Assembly: GCF_029542085.1 (NCBI RefSeq)
Contig: NZ_CP107036.1
Coordinates: forward strand, 2,480,001-2,544,000
Direction of reading: 5' to 3'
DNA: 64,000 bases
Source of the DNA: Sphingobacterium sp. ML3W
GTDB lineage: Bacteria > Bacteroidota > Bacteroidia > Sphingobacteriales > Sphingobacteriaceae
Numbering within the stretch: position 1 is the first letter of the stretch; every line of letters begins with the position of its first letter. Of this stretch, positions 18,128 through 27,521 are shown in pieces. The notes below the pieces were generated by a model, which made no database searches, was not told where the DNA came from, and saw only the letters and a program-made list of their open reading frames with translations. Position numbers and translations under genes: made by a program.

Positions 18128-18139
18128 GTGCCTTTTCAG

Positions 18140-18586
18140 CTATTTCATCTTCATCACCATATTATCAGCTCCCTCGGTAGATACCTTTACTTGGCCTGAT
18201 TTGTTTTTAGTCGACTTGTAGTGAACGTGATTTTTAACACCTTCAATTTGCACTGTCTCTAAAGAGCCAATATTAACCATATTGTCTGCGCCCTCTATTG
18301 TAACAGTTGACACGTCGTTTCCAGTTACTGTATTACCTTTACCCTCAATAATAACTTTACTAACATTACCACGTATCACAACCTTATTATCGGCACCTTC
18401 TATTTGGATTGTCTCTCCTCCCTTTGCCTCTATTGTCCGGGTGTTACCCACACCCTCAATTGAAATAACTTTCCCTTGTTGATCAGATACAACTTTTATT
18501 GGAGCTTTATAACCTGGCCCCTTAGCCATAACCATACCACCTAATAAAAGAAGTGAAAATCCAAATGCGATAGTTCTTGTTTTCAT
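18140..18586 (-). CDS. DUF3060 repeat protein, exported
   Basis: A 148-residue protein with a signal peptide (about 1-21, ending VMAKG) and then a regular beta-type repeat: units such as IQIEGADNKVVIRGN, VIIEGKGNTVTGND, VTIEGADNMVNIGS and VQIEGVKNHVHYKS, each about 20 residues. This is the DUF3060 pattern, expected to fold as a small beta-helix or stacked sheet in the periplasm. Role unknown. The 263-nt region upstream to rplT shows only the rplT terminator. Confidence 0.85.
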   Translation of the reverse strand: MKTRTIAFGFSLLLLGGMVMAKGPGYKAPIKVVSDQQGKVISIEGVGNTRTIEAKGGETIQIEGADNKVVIRGNVSKVIIEGKGNTVTGNDVSTVTIEGADNMVNIGSLETVQIEGVKNHVHYKSTKNKSGQVKVSTEGADNMVMKMK

Positions 18587-18792
18587 AATTTTATATTTAT
18601 AGCTACTTGTACAAAAATCAAACCTAACATTGAGGGAGAATGGTTATTACATCTAGTTTGATAATTTCAGTTGTTCAAAGGAGGCTATAGGGCCACCGAC
18701 AAATAAAATACGATGAGCAGCTCCTCGCTATACATACAAACATCGTCCAAAAAAGACTACAGTGATCGAAGAGGTAACAAGTGACAACAAAA

Positions 18793-18814
18793 AAAGGAGC
18801 CCAAAGGCTCCTTT
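18793..18814 (-). terminator. terminator of the thrS-infC-rpmI-rplT transcript
   Basis: AAAGGAGC pairs with GCTCCTTT around CCAAAG; in the minus direction the stem is followed by a run of seven T. It lies 35 nt past the rplT stop. Confidence 0.8.
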
Positions 18815-18849
18815 AATATCTCTAACAAATTGACAGCGGATTAAAAACT

Positions 18850-19194
18850 CTATTTTACTGCGTCTACAACTGCTTTGAAAGCTTCTGGGTTATTTAAAGC
18901 TAAATCAGCTAAAACCTTACGGTTCAAACCAATGTTTTTAGCGTTTAATTTACCGATCAATTGGGAATAAGAAATTCCGTGTTGACGAGCTCCAGCGTTG
19001 ATACGTTGAATCCATAAAGCTCTAAACTCGCGTTTTTTGGTTTTACGATCGCGGTAAGCGTATTGTAAACCTTTTTCTACTGTATTTTTAGCAATAGTAT
19101 AAACTTTGCTACGTGATCCAAAGTAACCTTTTGCAAGGCCTAGGATTTTTTTGCGTCTTCTTCTTGAAGCTACTGCGTTAACCGAACGTGGCAT
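18850..19194 (-). CDS. rplT: 50S ribosomal protein L20
   Basis: A 114-residue r-protein that binds 23S rRNA early in large-subunit assembly. The start [19 protein letters not shown] and the basic helices [20 protein letters not shown] (partly [13 protein letters not shown]) and [21 protein letters not shown] are diagnostic. It is the last gene of thrS-infC-rpmI-rplT, an order widely conserved in bacteria. In other phyla L20 represses this operon; I saw no matching structure here. Confidence 0.98.
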   Translation of the reverse strand: MPRSVNAVASRRRRKKILGLAKGYFGSRSKVYTIAKNTVEKGLQYAYRDRKTKKREFRALWIQRINAGARQHGISYSQLIGKLNAKNIGLNRKVLADLALNNPEAFKAVVDAVK

Positions 19195-19293
19195 ATTTTT
19201 AAAATTAGTTTGGTAAAAGGTGTCATGTATTTCAATGAACTTACGACCCTGTACCCGGTTAAAAAATTATTATTAAATAAAATCGAATAAAAC

Positions 19294-19494
19294 TTATTTA
19301 CCGATAGCAAGCATACGTTTTACGTTGCCCATGTCGCCATCAGATACATAACTTGTTTGTGTTAAGTTACGTTTACGTTTTGTGCTCTTTTTTGTCAAGA
19401 TGTGGCTTTTGAAAGCGTTTTTTCTTGCAATTTTACCTGTTCCAGTCAATTTGAAACGTTTCTTTGCGCTGGAATTGGTTTTAACTTTTGGCAT
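19294..19494 (-). CDS. rpmI: 50S ribosomal protein L35
   Basis: A 66-residue basic r-protein: [20 protein letters not shown] at the start, then [24 protein letters not shown], the typical L35 pattern. It lies between infC (39 nt upstream) and rplT (about 99 nt downstream) in the conserved operon order. Confidence 0.97.
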   Translation of the reverse strand: MPKVKTNSSAKKRFKLTGTGKIARKNAFKSHILTKKSTKRKRNLTQTSYVSDGDMGNVKRMLAIGK

Positions 19495-19533
19495 AATACT
19501 TATAAATTTTATATCAATCTGTTAGAATTCTTA

Positions 19534-20094
19534 TTATTTTTTAGGAGCCTTTGGAGCTACTGTTAAAAACATACGTTTCCCTTCTAATTTGGGTAAAAGT
19601 TCTACTTTACCGTAATCTTCTAGTGCCTGAGCGAAGCGTAACAACAAGATCTCACCTTGATCTTTGTGTACGATAGCACGACCTTTGAAGTGTACGTACG
19701 CACGTACTTTCTCACCACTCTCAAGAAACTTAATCGCATGTTTCAATTTGAAATCAAAATCATGTTCACCAGAGTTAGGTCCGAAACGAATTTCTTTGAT
19801 AACAGTCTGTTTTGCATTAGCTTTGATTTCCTTTTGTTTCTTCTTCTGTTCGTAAACAAACTTACTGTAGTCGATAATCTTACAAACCGGCGGTACAGCA
19901 TTTGGCGAAATCTCCACTAAATCAAGTTCCAACTCATCAGCCAACTCTAACGCTTTACGCGTAGGGAAAACTCCTTGTTCCACATTATCTCCTACCAAAC
20001 GTACCTCAGGTACCTTGATTAACTCATTAATGCGGTGATCTGGTTCTTTCTTTCTCATTGGTGGTCTTGGACCACCGGGTCTTTTTAATGCCAA
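19534..20094 (-). CDS. infC: translation initiation factor IF-3 with a non-AUG start
   Basis: IF-3 binds the 30S subunit and proofreads start codons. The N-domain ([29 protein letters not shown]), linker ([19 protein letters not shown]) and C-domain ([16 protein letters not shown]) are complete. No ATG begins the frame. TTG at 20094 gives 186 residues ([12 protein letters not shown]). An in-frame ATT at 20106, overlapping the last base of the thrS stop, would add four residues. The first ATG is codon 13. E. coli infC uses AUU for self-regulation, so a rare start here may have the same effect; this is inference. Confidence 0.94.
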   Translation of the reverse strand: MALKRPGGPRPPMRKKEPDHRINELIKVPEVRLVGDNVEQGVFPTRKALELADELELDLVEISPNAVPPVCKIIDYSKFVYEQKKKQKEIKANAKQTVIKEIRFGPNSGEHDFDFKLKHAIKFLESGEKVRAYVHFKGRAIVHKDQGEILLLRFAQALEDYGKVELLPKLEGKRMFLTVAPKAPKK

Positions 20095-20105
20095 ATGTTT
20101 AAAAA

Positions 20106-22031
20106 TTAAACGGTTATTTCCTTAATTAATATATCTCTAAATTCGTCAGCAGTCATAGTGCCTAATTCTACTGAGCCATGTTTACGTACAGAAACTGTGC
20201 CATTTTCCACCTCTTTTTCCCCTACAATCAACATATAAGGAAGCTTTTTCACTTCGGCGTCTCTGATTTTTCTGCCTACCTTCTCGTCACGTAAGTCTAT
20301 CAGTCCGCGAATATCGGAATTATTTAGCGAATTCAAAACATTTTGCGCATATTCTTCGTATTTTTCTGACACTGGCAAGACGATAAATTGCTCAGGCGCA
20401 AGCCATAACGGAAATTGTCCCGCACAATGCTCGATCAATACGGCCACAAAACGCTCCAACGATCCAAATGGCGCACGGTGAATCATCACTGGACGATGTT
20501 TCATATTGTCACTTCCAGTATACTCTAATTCAAAACGTTCCGGCAAATTGTAATCAACTTGAATAGTACCCAACTGCCATTTACGTCCCAGGGCATCTTT
20601 TACCATGAAATCCAATTTCGGTCCATAGAAAGCTGCTTCACCATATTCCACAACTGTCGGCAAACCTTTTTCTTCAGCAGCCTCAATAATTGCAGATTCG
20701 GCCAAAGCCCAATTTTCATCGGTTCCGATATATTTAGTACGGTTTTCAGGATCACGCAACGATACCTGTGCAGTATAGTCATTAAATCCTAAAGCACCAA
20801 ATACATAAAGAACGAGGTCGATTACTTTTTTAAACTCATCTTTTACCTGATCCGGACGACAGAACAAGTGTGCATCATCCTGAGTAAACCCACGCACACG
20901 AGTTAGACCATGCAACTCACCAGATTGCTCGTAACGATATACAGTACCAAATTCAGAAAAACGAACAGGTAAATCTTTATACGAACGAGGTTTAACTTTA
21001 TAGATCTCACAGTGATGTGGACAATTCATCGGTTTCAACAAAAATTCTTCACCTTCGATAGGTGTTTTAATCGGCTGAAATGAATCCGCACCATATTTTT
21101 CATAGTGACCAGAAGTCACATACAATTGTTTATGACCAATATGTGGAGTAACTACAGGCTCATATCCTGAGTTCAATTGCGCTTTTTGCAAAAAATCAAT
21201 TAATTTTTGACGTAGCGCAGCCCCTTTTGGTAACCATAAAGGCAATCCTGCACCAACTTTTTCTGAAAATGCAAAAAGTTCCAGTTCCTTACCTAACTTA
21301 CGGTGGTCACGTTTTTTTGCTTCTTCGATGAACTTCAGATATTCAGTGAGTTCCGATGCTTTTGGAAAAGTTACCCCATAGATACGCGTTAACTGTTTAC
21401 GAGATTCATCACCTCGCCAATACGCACCAGCGACGTTAGTTAATTTTATGGCTTTAATAAACCCTGTGTTTGGAATATGAGGACCACGGCACAAATCTGT
21501 AAATTCTCCTTGAGTATAGAATGTAATCTTTCCATCCTCCAAATCTTTAATCAGATCGAGCTTATACTCATCCCCTTTTTCAGTAAAATACGCTAAGGCA
21601 TCTGACTTCGAAACAGCTTTACGCTCAAAAGTCTCTTTACGTTTGGCAAGTTCCAACATCTTGTCTTCAATAGCCTTAAAGTCATCCGAAGAAAATTCGC
21701 AATCGCCAAAATCAACGTCATAGTAAAATCCAGTTTCAATAGCCGGACCAATACCGAATTTAATCCCTGGATATAAAGCTTCCAAAGCCTCAGCCAATAA
21801 GTGAGCCGAAGAATGCCAAAAAGTAGATTTTCCTTTTGTATCATTCCAGGTTAACAACTTAACACTAGAATCTTCTTCAATAGCACGGGCAGAATCCCAT
21901 ACCTCACCATTCACCTCAGCCGCAAGAACATTTCTCGCTAACCCTTCAGAAATTGATAAAGCAATTTCTGCTGCAGTGATTCCTTTTTGATATTCTCTAA
22001 CGGAACCATCAGGTAGTGTAATTTTAATCAT
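20106..22031 (-). CDS. thrS: threonyl-tRNA synthetase
   Basis: A 641-residue class II synthetase, usual length about 640. Domain order is TGS (about 1-62), the editing domain with zinc-type HSSAH (His73, His77), the catalytic core with [14 protein letters not shown] and [22 protein letters not shown] (partly [13 protein letters not shown]), and the anticodon domain ([20 protein letters not shown]). It heads the thrS-infC-rpmI-rplT transcript. About 100 nt upstream on the minus strand is TAAATTTG, a -7-like box. No T-box or obvious leader regulation is visible. Confidence 0.98.
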   Translation of the reverse strand: MIKITLPDGSVREYQKGITAAEIALSISEGLARNVLAAEVNGEVWDSARAIEEDSSVKLLTWNDTKGKSTFWHSSAHLLAEALEALYPGIKFGIGPAIETGFYYDVDFGDCEFSSDDFKAIEDKMLELAKRKETFERKAVSKSDALAYFTEKGDEYKLDLIKDLEDGKITFYTQGEFTDLCRGPHIPNTGFIKAIKLTNVAGAYWRGDESRKQLTRIYGVTFPKASELTEYLKFIEEAKKRDHRKLGKELELFAFSEKVGAGLPLWLPKGAALRQKLIDFLQKAQLNSGYEPVVTPHIGHKQLYVTSGHYEKYGADSFQPIKTPIEGEEFLLKPMNCPHHCEIYKVKPRSYKDLPVRFSEFGTVYRYEQSGELHGLTRVRGFTQDDAHLFCRPDQVKDEFKKVIDLVLYVFGALGFNDYTAQVSLRDPENRTKYIGTDENWALAESAIIEAAEEKGLPTVVEYGEAAFYGPKLDFMVKDALGRKWQLGTIQVDYNLPERFELEYTGSDNMKHRPVMIHRAPFGSLERFVAVLIEHCAGQFPLWLAPEQFIVLPVSEKYEEYAQNVLNSLNNSDIRGLIDLRDEKVGRKIRDAEVKKLPYMLIVGEKEVENGTVSVRKHGSVELGTMTADEFRDILIKEITV

Positions 22032-22373
22032 TTACAACTATGATTTTTATATTGTTAAAAAATAGAAAACACAAAACAACATGTACAATTATGTTATTAC
22101 ACTTATGTTTTCAATAAATAAATTGTGAAACAAATTTAGCAAAAATTCTGGTAATAAACAGTTTTTTTATGATCTCTTACCCCTTTTGAACAATCCATCC
22201 CTTTTTATGTCCAAGTTTATTTTTTAAACAAAACACCTATCTGCTGTTAATGAAACCTAAGATCGTCATTAATTTTTCAACCCAATAAAAATGACACGAA
22301 TTCTACCGAAAACAACAAGAGAAATTGAGCATATCATTAATATTTGCTACTTTTGCAGACTCAAATTTTAACT

Positions 22374-22997
22374 ATGTCGAATCAAGTACCAGAAGACGGA
22401 ACACGATTACCTTTGATGGAAGAATTTTACACCATTCAAGGGGAAGGTTACCACACCGGGACTGCTGCTTATTTCATCAGATTAGGTGGTTGCGATGTTG
22501 GATGCCATTGGTGCGATGTAAAAGAAAGCTGGGATGCATCTATCCATCCGCTTACAGCTGCAGATTCAATTATTGAAAATGCAAAAAAATATCCTGCTAA
22601 AACAGTTGTTATCACAGGAGGCGAACCTCTTATCTATAATCTGGACTACCTCACAAAAGGTCTCCACGCTGCGGGCATAAAAACTTTTATTGAAACATCT
22701 GGCGCTTATCCTTTAAGTGGAGAATGGGATTGGATATGCCTGTCTCCGAAAAAATTCAAAGCCCCAAGAAAAGACGTCCTCGATGCCGCAGGTGAACTCA
22801 AAGTTATTGTTTTCAATAAAAGTGATTTTGCCTGGGGAGAAGAATATGCACAATTAGTTGGACCAAATTGCAGATTATACCTTCAGCCCGAATGGTCCAA
22901 ATCCAAAGAAATGACCCCGTCTATTATTGACTATGTCAAGGAAAATCCAAAATGGGATATCTCCCTACAGACACACAAATTTCTAAATATTCCGTAA
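22374..22997 (+). CDS. queE: 7-carboxy-7-deazaguanine synthase QueE
   Basis: A 207-residue radical SAM enzyme that contracts 6-carboxy-tetrahydropterin to 7-carboxy-7-deazaguanine in queuosine synthesis. The 4Fe-4S motif C-x3-C-x2-C is Cys40, Cys44 and Cys47 (GGCDVGCHWCDVK). FYTIQGEGYHTGTAAYFIRL precedes it and VITGGEPLIY follows. Start is ATG 22374; an upstream TTG in frame (22344) overlaps the promoter box TACTTTTG (22348-22355). queA, a later step of the same pathway, lies at 32062. Confidence 0.95.
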   Translation: MSNQVPEDGTRLPLMEEFYTIQGEGYHTGTAAYFIRLGGCDVGCHWCDVKESWDASIHPLTAADSIIENAKKYPAKTVVITGGEPLIYNLDYLTKGLHAAGIKTFIETSGAYPLSGEWDWICLSPKKFKAPRKDVLDAAGELKVIVFNKSDFAWGEEYAQLVGPNCRLYLQPEWSKSKEMTPSIIDYVKENPKWDISLQTHKFLNIP

Positions 22998-23021
22998 CCA
23001 GAATATAAAAATAATCAAAGC

Positions 23022-23059
23022 AAAAAAGCATTCAATCTACTTAGATTGAATGCTTTTTT
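23022..23059. terminator. bidirectional intrinsic terminator
   Basis: An 18-bp perfect stem, AAAAAAGCATTCAATCTA against TAGATTGAATGCTTTTTT, with a 2-nt centre. It lies between convergent queE and the gene ending at 23102. Confidence 0.85.
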
Positions 23060-23101
23060 TTATGGTGACTTATATTAGTCTTCTATTCAACAAAATCTAA
23101 A

Positions 23102-24349
23102 TCACTTTACATATTCCTTTATAAACGTATCAAGTTCAAGTGTTTTGGTCTCCTCCCCTTCTTTATCTCTTACCAAAACTTTACCTGTACTATCTACATC
23201 CAAAAATAATAGACTAGGATTAATAATAATTTTCCCATTCTCATCCAACAAACCTATTTTCCCATCTTCCGAGAACATCAAATAATTATTTAAAAACTTA
23301 CTTATATTTTCCTTCTTATCGAGCAAAACCTTTCCCTCTTGTGTGACCAATCCAAAATTTCCATCTTTTTGAAAAATAGCCAATCGTTCAGTCGCTGGAG
23401 TAAGCCAGTCAAATCCCGTTTTATTTACCTTGTTCCCCTTTTTGTCTAACAACCAGAAGTAATTATCCTTGTCTGAAACGATGGCAATCCGATCATTAAA
23501 ATAGGCCAATGAAAAAAGTGAACACGGCAAAACCTCTTGTCCCGTTGAACTCTTTATCCCATAATATTCATCATTCGTATCATTATCTTTCACCATCACC
23601 CATTTAAGTGACTTATCCAGGGGAAAAGTATCCTCAAACAAACTTACATCCTCGCCTTCTTCCGTATGACTACTCCCTGATATATCCACAACTTTAACAT
23701 CCTGAGGCAATTGAAAGCCTTCTACAGTTGAAACATTCGATACTTTAGTTGTCTCAAAACCCAAATCTGTATTTTGGCCCAACGACAGTTTAAGCACCGC
23801 TCCCGGGAGATCATTTACAAATGAAAAAGCAGTCATGTAGTATGTTGGCACCGCCTCAGAATACCAAACAGTTGCTTCCGCAGAATCCGCCTGATTTTTG
23901 ATAAATAATTTTGCTTTTTTACAGGTCACACCAGCGACATCTTCAATCTCTCCTAAATCCTGTATCCATACATAGGGCCCTTCAGATTCTTTTAGTCTGT
24001 TACTAACAATTTTATAAGAAGGGTGATAAGATTCTGCTGTTACAATATCATCTCCTGTTGAAAAAGAATATGTTTTTGCCAATTTTCTATTCAAAATAGC
24101 ATGCTCTTTCTGATTGACAACAGCTGAAGAATAATTGGCATCTGCTAAGACTTCAACATTCTTGTAGGCCGTCTTCCCTTTCAGAAAAGGCTCGTAAAAC
24201 TCTTTTGCAAACTCTGGAATCTCATTTTCAAATTTTTCGGGTGAAATCTCACCTTTAAACACAAATTCCATCTGCCATTGTTTATCTTGCCCATGCACTA
24301 CAGGAATAGACAATCCAAACAACAACGCTACTTTGAATAAATTCTTCAT
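23102..24349 (-). CDS. GLPGLI-type exported protein with WG-like C-terminal repeats
   Basis: A 415-residue protein from ATG 24349; the frame opens 14 codons earlier at a TTG. A signal peptide (MKNLFKVALLFGLSIPVVHG) is followed by a GLPGLI-like domain (about 25-215): ILNRKLAKTYSFS, then DVAGVTCKKAKLFIK and VWYSEAVPTYY. The C-terminal third carries WG-type repeats, each a short beta unit: FWLLDKKGNKVN, FGLVTQEGKVLLD and IGLLDENGKIIIN. GLPGLI proteins are Bacteroidota envelope proteins of unknown role. It stands alone between queE and an oxidoreductase gene. Confidence 0.7.
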   Translation of the reverse strand: MKNLFKVALLFGLSIPVVHGQDKQWQMEFVFKGEISPEKFENEIPEFAKEFYEPFLKGKTAYKNVEVLADANYSSAVVNQKEHAILNRKLAKTYSFSTGDDIVTAESYHPSYKIVSNRLKESEGPYVWIQDLGEIEDVAGVTCKKAKLFIKNQADSAEATVWYSEAVPTYYMTAFSFVNDLPGAVLKLSLGQNTDLGFETTKVSNVSTVEGFQLPQDVKVVDISGSSHTEEGEDVSLFEDTFPLDKSLKWVMVKDNDTNDEYYGIKSSTGQEVLPCSLFSLAYFNDRIAIVSDKDNYFWLLDKKGNKVNKTGFDWLTPATERLAIFQKDGNFGLVTQEGKVLLDKKENISKFLNNYLMFSEDGKIGLLDENGKIIINPSLLFLDVDSTGKVLVRDKEGEETKTLELDTFIKEYVK

Positions 24350-24493
24350 AAGAATGATAAATATGTAGCTAAATAACAAAAGATAGACCAAAAAGCCTAT
24401 CCTTCCGCTATATTTTTTATTTAATTGCTTTTATCCCTTTCAATTTTTCATAAAAAAGACAAAAAAAAACAGTAAATCTTATATGAACTAGAA

Positions 24494-25564
24494 TTACAAT
24501 AATACAGTCTGTTTTGTTTTCACGGCTTCGTCACAAGCAAGCGCTATACGTAAACTATTGACCGCATCTTCCATGGAAGAAGACAGATCAATATCCCCAA
24601 GGATGGCCTGCTGAAAAAAGCGTTGTTCCCTGTTACACAACTCCTGATGATCTGGCTCATCGGCCAAGTTCACCCACTCATCTTTTTTAAAAAATTCATT
24701 ATTCGCGTCTAAATCAGCATAGTGTACACGTAGACTTTCTGTTTGTGTATGCGCCGCCACAGAATCCGATTTACCCTCGTTGCTTGCTTTGTCAGCAACA
24801 ATGGATACCGAACCCTTGGGACCGAAAACATCTTTTACAAAAAAGGCATTTTGACTCACCATAGGTCCCCAGCCCGCTTCGTACCAACCTACAGAACCGT
24901 CCTCAAAATGCAACTGAAGCTGACCATAATTATAGTTCCAATCTGGAATATCGTCCGTAAGCCGGGCGCCTATCGCCGAAACACGTACCGGCTTGACACC
25001 TACCATCTGACACATGACATCGATATAATGTACACCACAATCAACTATTGGACTTAGGCTAGACATCAAATTGCGATGGACATTCCACATGTAACCATGG
25101 CTTTGTTGATTAAGATTCATACGCATAACCAAAGGTTTCCCCATAGTCTTCGAAAGCTCAATAAATTTCATCCATGAGGGATGATAACGAAGAATATACC
25201 CTACAACCAGTTTTTTATTATACTTTATGGCGGCATTCACAACCTCTTCTGCCGATGTGACATCTTCAGCTAAAGGCTTCTCAATAAAAACATGAGCCCC
25301 CGATTCGAAAGCCTTAATAGCATAATCTTTATGTGTATCAGGATAGGTCGCAATACAGACAGCATCAGGTTTAGTTTGCTCCAATGCCTCTTCGTATGAT
25401 TCGAAAAGCGCATAATCAGCACCTAACTCCGTATTAAGCTTATGTTTACTATCCCCTCTAGCGACCAAGCCAACAATCTCAAATCCATCCAAGTCGTGGT
25501 AGGCCTTCGCATGGGAAGCTCCCATATTACCACAACCTACAACCAATATTTTTATCACTTGCAT
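24494..25564 (-). CDS. Gfo/Idh/MocA family oxidoreductase
   Basis: A 356-residue NAD(P)-dependent dehydrogenase. The Rossmann start is IKILVVGCGNMGASHAKAY (residues 4-22), and VFIEKPLAEDV holds the conserved E-K-P catalytic lysine motif. A second conserved block is VDCGVHYIDVMCQMVG, with the histidine typical of sugar-processing members. The substrate is likely a sugar or polyol but cannot be read. ATG at 25564 is preferred; TTG is one codon earlier. The PAP2 gene upstream on the same strand ends 28 nt before it, so they may share a transcript. Confidence 0.85.
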   Translation of the reverse strand: MQVIKILVVGCGNMGASHAKAYHDLDGFEIVGLVARGDSKHKLNTELGADYALFESYEEALEQTKPDAVCIATYPDTHKDYAIKAFESGAHVFIEKPLAEDVTSAEEVVNAAIKYNKKLVVGYILRYHPSWMKFIELSKTMGKPLVMRMNLNQQSHGYMWNVHRNLMSSLSPIVDCGVHYIDVMCQMVGVKPVRVSAIGARLTDDIPDWNYNYGQLQLHFEDGSVGWYEAGWGPMVSQNAFFVKDVFGPKGSVSIVADKASNEGKSDSVAAHTQTESLRVHYADLDANNEFFKKDEWVNLADEPDHQELCNREQRFFQQAILGDIDLSSSMEDAVNSLRIALACDEAVKTKQTVLL

Positions 25565-25592
25565 CAATTATTCATTTAAACTTATTTCTATT

Positions 25593-26183
25593 TTATTTTC
25601 TTAACCCATCCAATGCAAAGGCCGACCCAGCCCCCAATACTGCCCCAGCGAGTACATCCGTTGGATAATGCACACCAAGATACATTCTGGAATAACCAAC
25701 ACTACCCGCCCAAAGTAAAGACGGAGCAACAACATACCATTTTGAGTACGCACGGGACAAGCTTGAAGCTGTTGCAAAAGCTGATGACGTATGGCCTGAA
25801 GGAAAAGAATAGCCACCGGCCGTACGAACAGATATAAAGTTCGGATATTTTTTAAAGGGCCGACTCCGCTTGATCAGATGTTTTATTCCGACATTAACCA
25901 ATGCCGTCACAGCGGTACTACTCGCCACATACAGTGCATTTTGACGCATTGCCTTATCGTTATTGATAGCACCAGCAACCAATAGACCAACAGGCACAGC
26001 AACCTGCACACAGTTGTTGATATCAGAGAGTACTTTAAAAGTCTGTGTCTGGGGGTCAGATCTTGTCTCAGCTATAGATTCCAAAATACGAATATCTAAC
26101 GTAGAAGCCGGTTTTTCCTGAGCAATTGCAGTACCCGTCAGGCATGTCACCCAGCTCATTAAAATAAATACTATTCTTTTCAT
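25593..26183 (-). CDS. PAP2-family membrane phosphatase
   Basis: A 196-residue protein with a signal/anchor sequence (ending TAIAQ near residue 22) and the three phosphatase motifs: KRSRPFKK, SFPSGHTSSAF and SRMYLGVHYPTDVLAG, holding the catalytic His of PSGH and the nucleophile His of the third motif. Such enzymes dephosphorylate lipid phosphates, undecaprenyl pyrophosphate or lipid A at the outer face of the membrane. The likely substrate cannot be told. It lies 28 nt upstream of the oxidoreductase gene on the same strand. Confidence 0.85.
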   Translation of the reverse strand: MKRIVFILMSWVTCLTGTAIAQEKPASTLDIRILESIAETRSDPQTQTFKVLSDINNCVQVAVPVGLLVAGAINNDKAMRQNALYVASSTAVTALVNVGIKHLIKRSRPFKKYPNFISVRTAGGYSFPSGHTSSAFATASSLSRAYSKWYVVAPSLLWAGSVGYSRMYLGVHYPTDVLAGAVLGAGSAFALDGLRK

Positions 26184-26453
26184 CTACTATAGATTATTTT
26201 TGACATGATATTTGACTTTTTCAACTGCTTAATATTTTAATCAATAGAAGCTGTTACGAACAATGTATTTTCCGAGAGCTCCAATAGATGCAGTTTATGA
26301 GCAACATTAAGCTAAAAAAAACTTCACTTCCTAAAAATAAGGAAATTTCCAATAGTTGCCAGTCTATGTCTCAAACTTTATAGAAAATAATACGAAATTT
26401 TAAAAATCTGACGCCCCAACAGAACTAATCTTTTAACTTTTTAAAATGATAAT

Positions 26454-26485
26454 TTTGTATTTCCCATTAATTTACTATACATTTG
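26454..26485 (+). promoter_or_regulatory. promoter of the his leader/hisGD transcript
   Basis: TTTG at 26454-26457 and TACATTTG at 26478-26485 are spaced by exactly 20 nt, matching the Bacteroidota sigma factor consensus TTTG-N20-TAnnTTTG. A transcript would start near 26490, about 17 nt before the leader peptide ATG. The rest of 26184-26453 shows nothing I can name apart from a weak AT-rich hairpin near 26325-26350. Confidence 0.75.
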
Positions 26486-26506
26486 CTATCAGTTATTAAT
26501 ACAAAC

Positions 26507-26566
26507 ATGATCTATACCTACGTATATCATTTTCATTTGCATCATCGCCATGTGGCGATATGTTAA
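26507..26566 (+). CDS. histidine-rich leader peptide of the his operon (attenuator)
   Basis: A 19-codon frame reading MIYTYVYHFHLHHRHVAIC, then TAA. Residues 8, 10, 12, 13 and 15 are His (five CAT codons in eight). It sits between a consensus promoter and hisG. A ribosome short of His-tRNA would stall at 26528-26551. The RNA around it can fold two ways: a hairpin ATCGCC-atgt-GGCGAT (26544-26559) inside the coding end, and a 7-bp pairing of CTACGTA (26518-26524) with TACGTAG (26580-26586). Leader-peptide control of his genes is established in enteric bacteria; its presence here is inference from this layout. I see no GC-rich stem with a T-run before hisG. Confidence 0.8.
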   Translation: MIYTYVYHFHLHHRHVAIC

Positions 26567-26648
26567 TTTAATGTGTTCTTACGTAGAATACCCTCCCTCT
26601 AGTTTGATTTCTTATTATTAATAATTTACTGCTAACATTTATAAAGCG

Positions 26649-27500
26649 TTGAAAAATCTTAAAATTGCTATCCAAAAATCGGGTAGGTTAAACGAAAAAT
26701 CTGTTCAATTACTGAAAAATTGTGGTTTAGATTTCGAAAACTACAAAAGCTCCTTGATTACTACTGTAGGCAACTTCCCTTTAGAAATATTATTTCTTAG
26801 AGATGATGACATCCCAGGCTATGTCGAACAGGGAATAGCCGACCTTGGTATTGTTGGTGAAAATATCATCGACGAAACAGAATCAAAAGTGGAATATATC
26901 AAACGACTTGGTTTTGGAAAATGTACCTTAAAATTAGCTATACCAAAAGATAGCTCTATTCAAGATATCAAAGACCTTAATGGCAAAGCGATCGCAACCT
27001 CCTATCCCAATATCCTTAAAAATTTTCTCGACGATTACCAAATCAATGCGGATATACGATTGATATCTGGATCAGTGGAAATTTCGCCTGGATTAGGACT
27101 TAGCGATGCAATATGTGATATCGTTTCCACAGGTGGAACATTGAAAAGTAATGGTCTAAAACCCTTTGCTGATGTCAAAAATTCCGAAGCTATTCTGGTT
27201 GGTAGAAAGGGACTCGAAGGAAATGAAATCCTTGCCGAATTAGTTCAGCGTATAGAATCGGTTCTATTGGCTAAAGAAACCAAATATGTGGTATTGAATG
27301 TCGAGAAAAAGAACCTTCCTGCCATCACTTCTTTATTACATGGGGTAAAGAGTCCAACTGTAGTTCCATTAGCGGAAGAAGGCTGGGTAGCAGTACACAC
27401 CGTAATTACAGAAGACGATTTTTGGGACAAAATCAATAAATTAAAAGCAGAGGGTGCCCAAGGTATCGTTGTGATGCCGATTGAAAAAATCATTCTCTAA
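26649..27500 (+). CDS. hisG: ATP phosphoribosyltransferase HisG (long form)
   Basis: The first, feedback-inhibited step of histidine synthesis, joining ATP and PRPP. The 283-residue length is that of the long form, with a C-terminal ACT-like histidine-binding domain (about 205-283, HGVKSPTVVPLAEEGW). The catalytic part holds KIAIQKSGRLNEKS and the PRPP loop region DIVSTGGTLKSNGL. The start is TTG at 26649; an in-frame stop lies a few codons upstream and no ATG is available. It is preceded by a His-rich leader peptide and followed 21 nt later by hisD. Confidence 0.96.
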   Translation: MKNLKIAIQKSGRLNEKSVQLLKNCGLDFENYKSSLITTVGNFPLEILFLRDDDIPGYVEQGIADLGIVGENIIDETESKVEYIKRLGFGKCTLKLAIPKDSSIQDIKDLNGKAIATSYPNILKNFLDDYQINADIRLISGSVEISPGLGLSDAICDIVSTGGTLKSNGLKPFADVKNSEAILVGRKGLEGNEILAELVQRIESVLLAKETKYVVLNVEKKNLPAITSLLHGVKSPTVVPLAEEGWVAVHTVITEDDFWDKINKLKAEGAQGIVVMPIEKIIL

Positions 27501-27521
27501 ACTTGACCGATTCTTACGATC

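Noticed and set aside
19195..19293. L20-type autoregulatory RNA structure between rpmI and rplT
   Set aside because: No clear stem or mimic of the 23S rRNA site could be drawn.
22032..22140. Leader peptide for thrS: short frame MLFCVFYFLTI on the minus strand
   Set aside because: It has one Thr in 11 residues, so it does not fit threonine sensing, and it can arise by chance in AT-rich sequence.
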